DNA of 64,000 nucleotides from Candidatus Accumulibacter similis (lineage in GTDB: Bacteria > Pseudomonadota > Gammaproteobacteria > Burkholderiales > Rhodocyclaceae): NCBI GenBank assembly GCA_013347225.1, contig CP054595.1:186001-250000 (forward strand), read 5' to 3'. The translations under genes and the position numbers were made by a program. Shown piece by piece: positions 18,880-29,788 of the stretch. Numbering within the stretch: the stretch's first letter is position 1; every line of letters begins with the position of its first letter. The notes under the pieces were generated by a model. The model was not told the DNA's origin and ran no database searches. It was given only the letters and a program-made list of their open reading frames with translations.

Positions 18880-19353
18880 TCAAAGGTGTGCGGCGGCGTC
18901 GGTCTTCTGCGCCCACTGGCGCATCCGCTCGAGGCCCGTCCAGTCGGCGTCGACATAGGAGATCGCCCCGGTCGGACAGGCCGTCGCGCATGCCGGATCG
19001 CCACCACAGAGATCACACTTCTGCACCTTGCCGGAATCACGGCTGTAGTTGATCGTGCCGAACGGGCAGGCGATCGTGCACACCTTGCAGCCGACACAGA
19101 CCGCCTCCAGCACCACCTTCGCACCGGTGGCGTGATCGAGCTTGATCGCTTCTACCGGGCAGGCGTTGAGACACCACGCCTCGGTGCATTGGGTACAGGT
19201 ATAGGGAACCTTGCGACCCTCGTGGTGAAAATCGAAGACCTTGATGCGTGACCGCGATGGATTGAACATTCCTGTGTTCTCATACGAACAGGCCATTTCA
19301 CACTGCAGGCACCCGGTACACTTGCCCGGATCGATGTGCAAGGATTTCTGCAT
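18880..19353 (-). CDS. aorA: Polyferredoxin-type electron-transfer subunit of aldehyde oxidoreductase
   Basis: 157 residues with four 4Fe-4S cysteine clusters: CTGCLQCEMAC, CTQCTEAWCLNACP, CVGCKVCTIACP and CDLCGGDPACATACP. This HybA/DmsB-like layout lacks a signal peptide, so the protein is cytoplasmic. It should wire the tungsten subunit to the flavoprotein, as AorA does in Aromatoleum. A strong Shine-Dalgarno (GAGGAGGAGACGCC-ATG) precedes it. First gene of the operon, 12 bases before the large subunit. Confidence 0.92.
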   Translation of the reverse strand: MQKSLHIDPGKCTGCLQCEMACSYENTGMFNPSRSRIKVFDFHHEGRKVPYTCTQCTEAWCLNACPVEAIKLDHATGAKVVLEAVCVGCKVCTIACPFGTINYSRDSGKVQKCDLCGGDPACATACPTGAISYVDADWTGLERMRQWAQKTDAAAHL

Positions 19354-19421
19354 GGCGTCTCCTCCTCTGGGTGATCGATGATCCTGCTGCCCGACATCGC
19401 GTTTTCGGCGCTCGATGGATC

Positions 19422-19450
19422 ACTATAGACAAGAGAAAGGGCCGATGAAA
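19422..19450 (-). promoter_or_regulatory. Candidate promoter of the aldehyde oxidoreductase operon
   Basis: Minus-strand -10 TATAGT (19427-19422) is preceded after exactly 17 bases by TTTCAT (19450-19445), a poor -35. The -10 is about 70 bases before aorA. The rest of the 372-base gap 19354-19725 shows no gene, no tRNA and no riboswitch that I can recognise. Confidence 0.3.
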
Positions 19451-19725
19451 GTTGCGCTGCAGCAATTCTCGCCACCGACGCGACAGGCGCGTCTGCGGCG
19501 GCGAAGCCGGTGTCCCGCAACCGGTCGCCCGCAGCCACCCGGCACAAAGTCCGGCGACGGGCGGGGAATGGCTTAGAATCCGGCTTTTTGCCGCCCACCC
19601 GCGGCCTGCCGCAAGCTGCGCAAGCTCGCTTGCGCGCGCTGCCGGAGGCCGCCGCTCTGGAGCCTCGGGCCCGGCGCCGGCCGCCGCGATGCGGTGACCC
19701 GCGGCGGCTCGATGTGAACATCGTG

Positions 19726-20373
19726 ATGACGAAGATCAAGACCACGCGAATCTGCCTCGTCCGCCATGGCGAGACCACCTGGAACGCCGAGAAACGCATT
19801 CAGGGACAGATCGACATCGGACTCAATGCCGCTGGCCTCGCGCAGGCGCAGGCGGCGGCAGAGTGGCTCGCGGCGGAGGCGGTGGCTGCGCTCTACAGCA
19901 GCGACCTGCTGCGCGCGCGCCAGACTGCCGAGCGCATCGCGCACAGGATGAAACTGCTCCCGGCCTTCCGGCCCGAATTTCGCGAACGACGCTATGGGTT
20001 CTTCGAGGGACTGACCTACGACGAATCACGCGCCAGGTATCCGGCGGATTACCACGCCTTCGAGACCCGCGAGCCCGACTTCGTGATTCCGTTCGGCGGC
20101 GAGAGCCTGCAACAACTGCACGCACGCGTCAGCCGTGGCTTGCGCGAACTGGCCACCGGACACGCGGGCGAGACGATCATCGTCGTCACCCACGGCGGCG
20201 TCCTCGACATCGTCAACCGACTGGCACGCGGCAATCCGCTGTCGGCCCCGCGCGATTTCCTGATCCCGAACGCCGGCATCAACTGGCTGCATGTCCGCGG
20301 CCAGGAATGGACCGTGGAAAGCTGGGGCCAGACCGGCCACCTGGCCGGCTTCGGACTCGACGAACTGCCCTAG
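19726..20373 (+). CDS. Histidine phosphatase family protein (phosphoglycerate mutase-like)
   Basis: 215 residues from the ATG at 19726, with alternative GTG starts at 19714 and 19723. The phosphohistidine motif LVRHGETTWN is near the N-terminus. The second catalytic His lies in VVTHGGVLDIV, and the acid/base Glu in FRERRYGFFEGLTYDE. The fold is that of GpmB/CobC-type phosphatases; the substrate cannot be named. It stands alone, divergent from the aor operon and convergent with the CBS gene. The GC-rich palindrome GCCGGCGCGCCGGC (20414-20427) lies just downstream and could help terminate transcription. Confidence 0.88.
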   Translation: MTKIKTTRICLVRHGETTWNAEKRIQGQIDIGLNAAGLAQAQAAAEWLAAEAVAALYSSDLLRARQTAERIAHRMKLLPAFRPEFRERRYGFFEGLTYDESRARYPADYHAFETREPDFVIPFGGESLQQLHARVSRGLRELATGHAGETIIVVTHGGVLDIVNRLARGNPLSAPRDFLIPNAGINWLHVRGQEWTVESWGQTGHLAGFGLDELP

Positions 20374-20464
20374 TCAGGGCGCTGCTGCGCTAGCCGTCCC
20401 GGCACAGCGCATGGCCGGCGCGCCGGCGGCGCCCGACCGGTTTCCCGGACGACCGCTGCCGGCG

Positions 20465-20893
20465 TCAGCCGGTGATGTACTTCTCCATCTGCTCGATGAT
20501 GAACTGCTGCTCGCAGATGGTTTCCTTGACCACGTCCCCAATCGAAACGATGCCGATGACCTTGCCCTCCGCGAGCACTGGCAGGTGACGGAAGTGCTTC
20601 TCGGTCATGATTGCCATGCACTCGTCGACCGTCTGCTCCGCTGTCACGTAGAGCACCCTGTCGGACATGATCTCACGGACACGCGTATCCTTGGATGCCT
20701 TGCCGTGGAGGATCACCTTGCGCGCATAGTCACGCTCGGAAAAGATACCGACGAGTTTGTCACCGTCAAGCACGAGGACGGCGCCGACGTTCGCATTCGA
20801 CATCACCTGCAGAGCGTGAAAAACCGGATCCTCGGGTGAGACAACTGCCAGGTCTGCGCTCTTGGCAGCTAGGATTTGCCTGAGTGTCTTCAT
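20465..20893 (-). CDS. CBS-domain pair protein
   Basis: 142 residues consisting almost only of two CBS motifs (about 8-65 and 73-130). These Bateman modules bind adenosyl nucleotides. The family includes small cytoplasmic sensors, and the conserved GIFSERDYARKV and HLPVLAEGKVIGIVSIGDVVK segments are typical. Start at 20893 with AGGAC upstream. It has no catalytic domain, so it probably regulates another protein in response to AMP/ATP; the partner is unknown. Confidence 0.88.
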   Translation of the reverse strand: MKTLRQILAAKSADLAVVSPEDPVFHALQVMSNANVGAVLVLDGDKLVGIFSERDYARKVILHGKASKDTRVREIMSDRVLYVTAEQTVDECMAIMTEKHFRHLPVLAEGKVIGIVSIGDVVKETICEQQFIIEQMEKYITG

Positions 20894-20921
20894 GAAGCGT
20901 CCTTTCTGGTCAGGGAAGCAG

Positions 20922-20958
20922 CCCTTGGCGGAGCGTCCGACGCTCGCTCCGCCAAGGG
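20922..20958. terminator. Strong 13-bp hairpin between cytochrome c4 and CBS genes
   Basis: CCCTTGGCGGAGC (20922-20934) and GCTCCGCCAAGGG (20946-20958) are perfect reverse complements with an 11-base loop. No uridine run follows on either strand, so it is not a canonical intrinsic terminator. It lies downstream of the cytochrome c gene on the minus strand and upstream of the CBS gene. It could stop or protect the cytochrome message. Confidence 0.45.
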
Positions 20959-21024
20959 GTGCGAAAACCGCTGGCGAATGCGCACTGGCGGGCAATTCGC
21001 CGACACGAACCGTCCGCCAGAGAC

Positions 21025-21660
21025 CTAGCGCAGACCAGCAGCGTACTCGGCAACCGCGTTGATCTGGTGGTCGGAAAGTTTGCCTGCGATGACGCGCATC
21101 ATCCTCTCCGAATCGTTCGCACGCTCGTGACTCCGGAAGCTCTTCAACTGAGCGGCAGTGTATTCCGCGTACTGACCCGCCAGCCGCGGATACTGGCTCG
21201 GCAGACCGGCGCCGGCAGGGCCGTGACAACCGGCACACGCCGGCACCCCCTTGGCAAAATCCCCCATCCGCCACAGCGACTTGCCCTCGACCAGGAGCTT
21301 CTCCTCCTTGGCCACGGATGGCTTGATCTTCTGCTGCGCGAAGTACAGCGCGAGGCCACGCATGTCCTCGTCTGAAAGCGCGGCAACCATGCCGCCCATG
21401 ATCGCATTGTTGCGCACCGGTGGCTTGCCATCGACGGACTTGAAGTTGCTCAGTTGCTTGTAGAGATACTCCGGGAGTTGACCGGCGATGATTGGATTGG
21501 CCGCCGCCGGACTGTTGCCGTCGGCACCATGGCAGGCCACGCAGACGCCCTCGGCGATTTCCTTGGCCTTCGCCAAGTCGGGTTTTGCTTTCGCCTGTTC
21601 TGCTGCGAAGACGGGGAAACTGGCGGCCAGGAGAACCGCTAGTACCGTGGTACGAATCAT
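21025..21660 (-). CDS. Di-haem cytochrome c4
   Basis: 211 residues. A signal peptide ends at FPVFAAEQA. Two class I cytochrome domains each carry one haem motif, CVACHG (about residue 40) and CAGCHG (about 140). Met ligands are probably in MGGMVAAL and SERMMRVI. Cytochrome c4 is a periplasmic, membrane-associated electron carrier between the bc1 complex, encoded at 9.6-12.3 kb, and terminal oxidases. It is monocistronic and divergent from engB. Confidence 0.9.
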   Translation of the reverse strand: MIRTTVLAVLLAASFPVFAAEQAKAKPDLAKAKEIAEGVCVACHGADGNSPAAANPIIAGQLPEYLYKQLSNFKSVDGKPPVRNNAIMGGMVAALSDEDMRGLALYFAQQKIKPSVAKEEKLLVEGKSLWRMGDFAKGVPACAGCHGPAGAGLPSQYPRLAGQYAEYTAAQLKSFRSHERANDSERMMRVIAGKLSDHQINAVAEYAAGLR

Positions 21661-21795
21661 GTCCACACTCCCATTGACAACGATGACGGATCTGAGGCCT
21701 GCGAAGCCGGGCAACAAAGCTGGTATTCTATATCAGTTTGGCTCCCGGGCGCGCGCCTCCCCGTTTCCACTTTCCACCTCCCCTCCGGTTCCTCC

Positions 21796-22551
21796 ATGCC
21801 CCTTTTTCAGAACGCTGTCTTCCAGACGACGGTGGCCCGGCTGCAGGATCTGCCGGGCGATTCGCAGGCCGAAATCGCTTTTGCCGGTCGTTCGAATTCG
21901 GGCAAGTCGTCGGCGATCAATGCGCTCGCCAACCACACCCGCCTCGCCTTTGTCTCGCGAACGCCCGGACGGACCCAGCACCTCAACTACTTCCGGATAG
22001 AACCCGGAAAATATCTTGTCGACCTGCCCGGCTATGGCTACGCCAAGGCTCCGGAAGAGATCCGCTCGCAATGGGAAGGCCTGCTGGCGCCCTACCTGCG
22101 CCACCGCGAAGCGATCTGCGGCCTGGTCCTGATCATGGACAGCCGGCACCCACTGACCGAACTCGACCTGCAGATGCTCGGCTGGTTTGCGCCGACGGGG
22201 AAGCCGATTCATGTGTTGTTGTCGAAGGCGGACAAGCTCACCCGCCAACAGCAGGAACTCGCATCGCGCGAGGTTGCCCGCGTGCTGGGGGCAACTGGCG
22301 GCCACTGCACATGGCAACTCTTCTCGAGCCTCAAGAAGTGGGGAATCGCACAGGCCGAGACCGTTCTCGCCGCCTGGGTCGGGTTGAGCGTGAAGGAAGC
22401 GGCGCCAGCGCCCGCCAGCGTGCCGGGTGCAGCGCGCGCGCGTGCGAAACGTGCGGCAATCGGCTGGAGCGCACGCAGCACCACCAGCGCCGGCAAGCAA
22501 CAAAAAAAACCCCCGGCAAAGGGGGGGAGCCGGGGGCAAGACATGCCTTAA
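21796..22551 (+). CDS. engB: Ribosome-biogenesis GTPase EngB/YihA with an unusual C-terminal extension
   Basis: 251 residues, against about 200-215 in the family. The G1 motif is GRSNSGKSS, G3 is DLPGYGYAKA, and G4 is LSKADKL. The protein is a GTPase needed for 50S assembly. The last 45 or so residues are low-complexity Ala/Lys/Gly (ARAKRAAIGW then KQQKKPPAKGG). They are encoded partly by an A8 run and a GC-rich hairpin that, on the other strand, looks like an intrinsic terminator. The extension may therefore be a by-product of the antisense gene's terminator. A frameshift at A8 is possible but not required. Confidence 0.92.
   Translation: MPLFQNAVFQTTVARLQDLPGDSQAEIAFAGRSNSGKSSAINALANHTRLAFVSRTPGRTQHLNYFRIEPGKYLVDLPGYGYAKAPEEIRSQWEGLLAPYLRHREAICGLVLIMDSRHPLTELDLQMLGWFAPTGKPIHVLLSKADKLTRQQQELASREVARVLGATGGHCTWQLFSSLKKWGIAQAETVLAAWVGLSVKEAAPAPASVPGAARARAKRAAIGWSARSTTSAGKQQKKPPAKGGSRGQDMP
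22502..22536 (-). terminator. Intrinsic terminator on the minus strand inside the engB 3' end
   Basis: Read on the minus strand, CCCCCGGC and GCCGGGGG (plus-strand 22529-22536 and 22510-22517) form a perfect 8-bp GC stem, followed directly by T8 (22509-22502). This is a textbook rho-independent terminator pointing left. It is 33 bases after the stop of the 31-codon ORF at 22569-22664. No other minus-strand gene enters this region, since hemB is on the plus strand. Confidence 0.8.
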
Positions 22552-22568
22552 GGAAATAAGGCACCCGC

Positions 22569-22664
22569 TCAGGGAGGTGAAGCGGGAGACGGCAGCGCCA
22601 TCTGCTTGAATGGAGTGCTGTCGGGTCCGAACAGTTCCCCCGGCACGCCGAGAATTCGATTCAT
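22569..22664 (-). CDS. Candidate 31-residue small protein or small-RNA gene antisense to engB-hemB gap
   Basis: ATG at 22664, stop at 22569: MNRILGVPGELFGPDSTPF, then KQMALPSPASPP. There is no strong Shine-Dalgarno. Downstream come two hairpins (CCCGCT/AGCGGG across the stop codon, and GCCTTA/TAAGGC) and the intrinsic terminator above. The loops of the first and last hairpin are C-rich, including CCTCC, the anti-Shine-Dalgarno type found in several regulatory RNAs. I recognise no homologue. Either a small protein gene or a small RNA is possible; the terminator is the main evidence that something is transcribed. Confidence 0.45.
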   Translation of the reverse strand: MNRILGVPGELFGPDSTPFKQMALPSPASPP

Positions 22665-22700
22665 TGTGTTTATCCACACCTGATGTCCATCCACCCCTGA

Positions 22701-24795
<2,095 letters not shown>

Positions 24796-24811
24796 CTTCT
24801 GCTCTGTCGCC

Positions 24812-27800
24812 TCAATGATCAAGAAGGTGTTGCCGGTACTCGTCGATCGGCAGCGGCCGTCCGCAAAGGTAGCCCTGCATCTCGTCGCAGCCTTCGCCGG
24901 CCAGGAAGTCACGCTGCAGCTCCGACTCGACCCCCTCGGCGATGACCGTCAGTTGCAGGCTGTGGGCCAGCGCGATCACTGCCCGGGTGATCGCGCAGTC
25001 CTCGACGCCGCCCGGCAAGCCCCGCACGAAGCTCTGGTCGATCTTCAGTTTGTTGATCGGCAGCCGCTTGAGATAGGCCAGCGAGGAATAGCCGGTACCG
25101 AAATCGTCGATGACGAGGCTGATGCCCATAGCCCGCAGATTGTCGAGCACCTGTACGCTGCCCTCGGCATGGCTCATGATGGCACTTTCGGTGATTTCCA
25201 GCTCGATGCAACGCGCGGCCAGACCCGATGATGCCATGGCCTTGCGCGCCGTTTGCTCGATTCCGCCGCGGCTGAACTCGACGCCGGAGACGTTGACCGA
25301 CAGCACACCGGGAGCCAGGCCGGCGGCAAGCCAGGCCGCCCAGTGGCCTGCCGCCGTCAGCAGGACCCACTCGCCGATCGCCACGATCAACCCCGACTCT
25401 TCGGCCAGCCTGATGAACTCCCCCGGCATCACCAGCCCGTGCTCCGGCCGCCACCAGCGCACCAGCGCCTCGGCGCCAAGCAAGCGGCCATCGAGCAGCG
25501 AAAACTGCGGTTGCAGGTAGACCCGCAGCTCGTCACGTTCGATGGCGCGCCGCAGGTCAGTCTCCATCTGCAGACGTTCGAGCGATGATCGGGTCAGGGC
25601 CTTGGTGAAGAAGTCGTAGGTATTCCGACCACGCTCCTTTGCCCGGTACATCGCCACATCGGCATTCTTCATCAGTGTCTCGACATCGTTCCCATCCTGC
25701 GGGAAAACGCTGATACCGATACTTGCGCCGACAAAGAACTCCTGCTCGACCGTCACCGGGGCATCCTGCAGAACGCAGAGGATCTTCTCCGCGACATGTG
25801 ACGCGGCACCCGGATCGGCGATCCGCTCGACGATGATCAGGAACTCGTCGCCACCCAGGCGGCCGACCGTGTCCGATTCCCGCATCAACCGCCGCAGGCG
25901 CCGCGCCACCTCGCAGAGGACCCGATCGCCGGCCTGGTGGCCGAGCGTGTCGTTGATGATCTTGAAGCGATCGAGATCGATGAACAGGACCGCCAGGTCG
26001 GTTTCATCGCGGTGCGCCCGCTGCAATGCCTTGTGCAAGCGGTCGCCCAGCAGCAGCCGGTTTGGCAGGCCGGTGAGCGGATCGTGGTGTGCCTGATGGT
26101 CGAGCTGATCGTGCGCCCGGCGCAACTCGGTGATGTCCGAGAACACGCCGACGTAGTGGGTGACGCGGCCCGCGCTGTCATGCACGGCGCTGATCGTCAG
26201 GGATTCGAGGAAGGTCTGTCCATCCTTGCGCCGGTTCCACAGCTCGCCCTGCCAGCGCCCGGCGGTGGTCAGCTCCCGCCACATCGCCACATAGAGATCA
26301 CGATCCTGACGACCCGACTGCAGAATGCGCGGGTTGCGCCCGATCACTTCCCCCTCGCTGTAACCCGTGATCTCCGTGAACGCCCGGTTCACGGCAATGA
26401 TGCGACCGTCGGGAGCGGTGATCGTGATTCCCTCGGCGCTGCTGTCGAAGACGGTGGCCGCCTGTTGCAACCTCGCCTCCATCCGCTTGCGTTCGGTGAT
26501 GTCGAGCATCACGCCGACGAGACCGGCGCCCGGCTCGTCGGCGTTGCCGTAGGTCGCCTTGTGAAAGATGACGTCGCGGTAGCCGCCATCGGCGTGGCGG
26601 ACCTGCGCCTCGTAGACCTGGGAACCGCCACGCTCAAAGAGTTCGTTGTCGGCAGCCCGATAGCGCTCGGCGAGATCATGCGGCGCGACGTCGTAGACCG
26701 TGGCGCCCACCACTTCGCTGCGCCGTTTGCCGATCATGTCCAGGAACGCCTGGTTGCAGCCAAGATAACGCCCAGCACGACTCTTGTAGAAGACCGGGCC
26801 GGGAATCGCCTCGATCAACTGACGCATGAAATGGAGCTGCTGCGACAGTTCGCGGGTGCGCTCGCCGACCCGGTGCTCGAGTTCGAGATGGCTTTGCCGC
26901 AGTCTCTCCTCTGCCGCCCGTTGCGCCGTGACATCCTCGTAGGTCCAGATCCAGGTGTCAGCCTTCTCGTGCTCGCCGATGGTGCGACCGATCGCCCGCA
27001 CCCGGATTGGCTGGCCGTCACGCCGGCAGAACACAAACTCGCCGGCGAAGGTCTCCCTGCCCGGGTGATGCTCGTAGACCAGCCGCCCACCCTCTTCCCA
27101 CGCCGCGTCGCTGGCAAAGAGGATGCGCGCCGACTGCCCGTTCAGGCCCCCTGGCGGGTAGCCGAAGATCTCCTCACAGCGATGATTGCAGCGCAGAATG
27201 GTCCGCTGCCGCTGGTAGGAGATGCCGATCATCGCGTTGTCGAAGATCAGTTGCTGCTCCCACAGGCTGTCGACCAGCGCCTCTTCGGCAGCGCGGCGTG
27301 CCGTCACGTCTTCAAACAGCCAGACCAGGCCCTCATCCGGGTTGTCCGGGTTGAAGCGGCTGCCCGTGACCTGGCACCAGATTGGTGTGCCATCAGCCTT
27401 GCGGTACTCGAGTTCGCCGCTGTAACGCCCGCTTGTATCGATCACCGCATGCGCGCGCTCGCCGGCCTCCATCCACTGGGCGTCGCTGGCAAAGCAGATG
27501 CGGGTGGATTGGCCGGGCAGTGTCCCTGGCGGGTAGCCGAACATCTTCTCGAAGCTGGGATTGCAGCGCAGGATGACCCGGTCGCGCAGGAAGGCAATAC
27601 CGATCGGTGCCCGCTCGAAGATCAGCGTCTGCTCGCGCAACAGGCTGTCGTTGACTGCGCGGGCGCGAACCTCGTCCGAAATGTCGCGCACGATCCAGAC
27701 CGTCCCGTTGGCAGGTGCGGCAGGGTCGATCGCGCGCGCGACGACGTGGGCAACGAAGATGCTGCCATCACGGCGCGTCATGTCGGTCACCAGGTCTACC

Positions 27801-28045
27801 GCCTGCTCGATGCGCAAGGCCGAGCGCGCTCGCGTCCGCAGGGCGTCGCAGGCCTCCCGGTCGGAATAGAAGACGAGATCGGCCTGCCCGACCAGAGTCC
27901 CGGGCTGCCAGCCAAAGAGTTCCTCGGCGCGCGGGTTGCAGCGATAGACTCGACGATTGCGCATGCACACCACGGCAATCCCGGAATGATCGAGAATGGC
28001 GCGGTATTCCAGCAACTGCTGTGCGAGTGAGTCCGACTCTGTCAT
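24812..28045 (-). CDS. Multi-PAS diguanylate cyclase/phosphodiesterase
   Basis: 1,077 residues from the ATG at 28045, which overlaps the upstream stop (ATGA). At least five PAS/PAC units precede the catalytic part; three share FNPDNP- or NHRCEEIFGYPPG-like core sequences, suggesting internal duplication. A coiled coil (RTRELSQQLHFMRQLIEAIPG) separates them. GGDEF is intact (RLGGDEFLII), with an RESD I-site five residues before. EAL motifs are intact (AEALVRWW, DDFGTGYSSL). No transmembrane segment is seen, so it senses cytoplasmic signals through PAS and turns over c-di-GMP. Confidence 0.92.
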   Translation of the reverse strand: MTESDSLAQQLLEYRAILDHSGIAVVCMRNRRVYRCNPRAEELFGWQPGTLVGQADLVFYSDREACDALRTRARSALRIEQAVDLVTDMTRRDGSIFVAHVVARAIDPAAPANGTVWIVRDISDEVRARAVNDSLLREQTLIFERAPIGIAFLRDRVILRCNPSFEKMFGYPPGTLPGQSTRICFASDAQWMEAGERAHAVIDTSGRYSGELEYRKADGTPIWCQVTGSRFNPDNPDEGLVWLFEDVTARRAAEEALVDSLWEQQLIFDNAMIGISYQRQRTILRCNHRCEEIFGYPPGGLNGQSARILFASDAAWEEGGRLVYEHHPGRETFAGEFVFCRRDGQPIRVRAIGRTIGEHEKADTWIWTYEDVTAQRAAEERLRQSHLELEHRVGERTRELSQQLHFMRQLIEAIPGPVFYKSRAGRYLGCNQAFLDMIGKRRSEVVGATVYDVAPHDLAERYRAADNELFERGGSQVYEAQVRHADGGYRDVIFHKATYGNADEPGAGLVGVMLDITERKRMEARLQQAATVFDSSAEGITITAPDGRIIAVNRAFTEITGYSEGEVIGRNPRILQSGRQDRDLYVAMWRELTTAGRWQGELWNRRKDGQTFLESLTISAVHDSAGRVTHYVGVFSDITELRRAHDQLDHQAHHDPLTGLPNRLLLGDRLHKALQRAHRDETDLAVLFIDLDRFKIINDTLGHQAGDRVLCEVARRLRRLMRESDTVGRLGGDEFLIIVERIADPGAASHVAEKILCVLQDAPVTVEQEFFVGASIGISVFPQDGNDVETLMKNADVAMYRAKERGRNTYDFFTKALTRSSLERLQMETDLRRAIERDELRVYLQPQFSLLDGRLLGAEALVRWWRPEHGLVMPGEFIRLAEESGLIVAIGEWVLLTAAGHWAAWLAAGLAPGVLSVNVSGVEFSRGGIEQTARKAMASSGLAARCIELEITESAIMSHAEGSVQVLDNLRAMGISLVIDDFGTGYSSLAYLKRLPINKLKIDQSFVRGLPGGVEDCAITRAVIALAHSLQLTVIAEGVESELQRDFLAGEGCDEMQGYLCGRPLPIDEYRQHLLDH

Positions 28046-28743
28046 GGCGCTTCGCCACCGCCTCCAGAGAACAGCTTGCGTGCCCGGGGCAACGACCGCC
28101 AGCCCGACTGCGGCAATTGCAGGCGCTGCCAATGCCGTGGCAAATCGAGCACTGACCGCAGGCGCAGATCCAGCCACGGCGGCTGCCGGGTGCTGCAACT
28201 GATCCAGACAGTTTTCATCCCCAGATGTTTCGCCGTCTTGAGGTTGGCGAGCGAATCCTCGACCATGATGCAGCGCTGCGGCGACAGTAGCTCGCGGCGC
28301 AGAAGATGGCGGAAAGCCCCGAGCGCCGGCTTCGGCTGGAAGCGAAGCCGCTCGACCGAGTACAGTGCGGAGAACCGGCGGCGCACCCCGACCAGCTCTA
28401 GAACGGCTTCGCTGTAGGCCAGCGGCGCGTTCGAGAAGACGATCTTGCGCCCGGGCAGGCGCCGCAGCATGGCGTTCAGCCCACGCTCAAATACCAGCAT
28501 CCGCTTGAGGTCCGGAAAGTCATGCGTGTGGCGAAGGAAATGCTGCGGGTCCGTTCCATGGTGGCGCATCAGTCCGAGCAACGTCGCGCCATAGCGCTGC
28601 CAGTATTCGAGCCGGATGCGGGTCGCCTCGTCGTCATCCACGCCGAGGTGGTGGCGGATGTAGGTCGACATCGCGCGGTTGATATGCGGAAAGATGTGCG
28701 GCGTGGCATCGTGCAGCGTGTTGTCGAGGTCGAACAGCCACAC
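28042..28743 (-). CDS. HAD-family pyrimidine 5'-nucleotidase
   Basis: 233 residues from a GTG at 28743; a CTG at 28761 with GGGAG nearby is an alternative start. The nucleophile motif is WLFDLDNTLHDA at the very N-terminus, motif II is IVFSNAPLAYS and motif IV is IMVEDSLANLKTAK. The family (YjjG/SDT1-like) dephosphorylates nucleoside monophosphates. It lies 31 bases downstream of argB and overlaps the next gene by 4 bases, so this is one transcript. A short basic C-terminal tail follows the fold. Confidence 0.87.
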   Translation of the reverse strand: MWLFDLDNTLHDATPHIFPHINRAMSTYIRHHLGVDDDEATRIRLEYWQRYGATLLGLMRHHGTDPQHFLRHTHDFPDLKRMLVFERGLNAMLRRLPGRKIVFSNAPLAYSEAVLELVGVRRRFSALYSVERLRFQPKPALGAFRHLLRRELLSPQRCIMVEDSLANLKTAKHLGMKTVWISCSTRQPPWLDLRLRSVLDLPRHWQRLQLPQSGWRSLPRARKLFSGGGGEAP

Positions 28744-28774
28744 CGGTGACGCCGCGTTCAGCGTGATCTCCCGC

Positions 28775-29692
<918 letters not shown>

Positions 29693-29788
29693 TTACCCGT
29701 GCCGGCAGCAAACACCAAGGCGCCACGCGCCGATCGAAGCGCGGCAGCAGTCGGCCGGGCGCACGGCAGAGCGGAAAGGCGACCTGCC

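Noticed and set aside
16885..19251. A 788-codon plus-strand frame opposite the aldehyde oxidoreductase genes
   Set aside because: Fully antisense to aorA-aorC, which have clear motifs; no family character.
19354..19725. Possible riboswitch or RNA between the aor operon and the histidine phosphatase
   Set aside because: I looked for cobalamin-, Moco- and tRNA-like patterns and saw none that held up.
22670..22678. A perfect DnaA box, TTATCCACA
   Set aside because: A single box with no cluster, AT-rich region or dnaA/dnaN nearby; expected by chance or unrelated to an origin.
25937..28030. A 697-codon plus-strand frame opposite the multi-PAS protein
   Set aside because: Antisense shadow; the minus strand carries intact PAS, GGDEF and EAL motifs.
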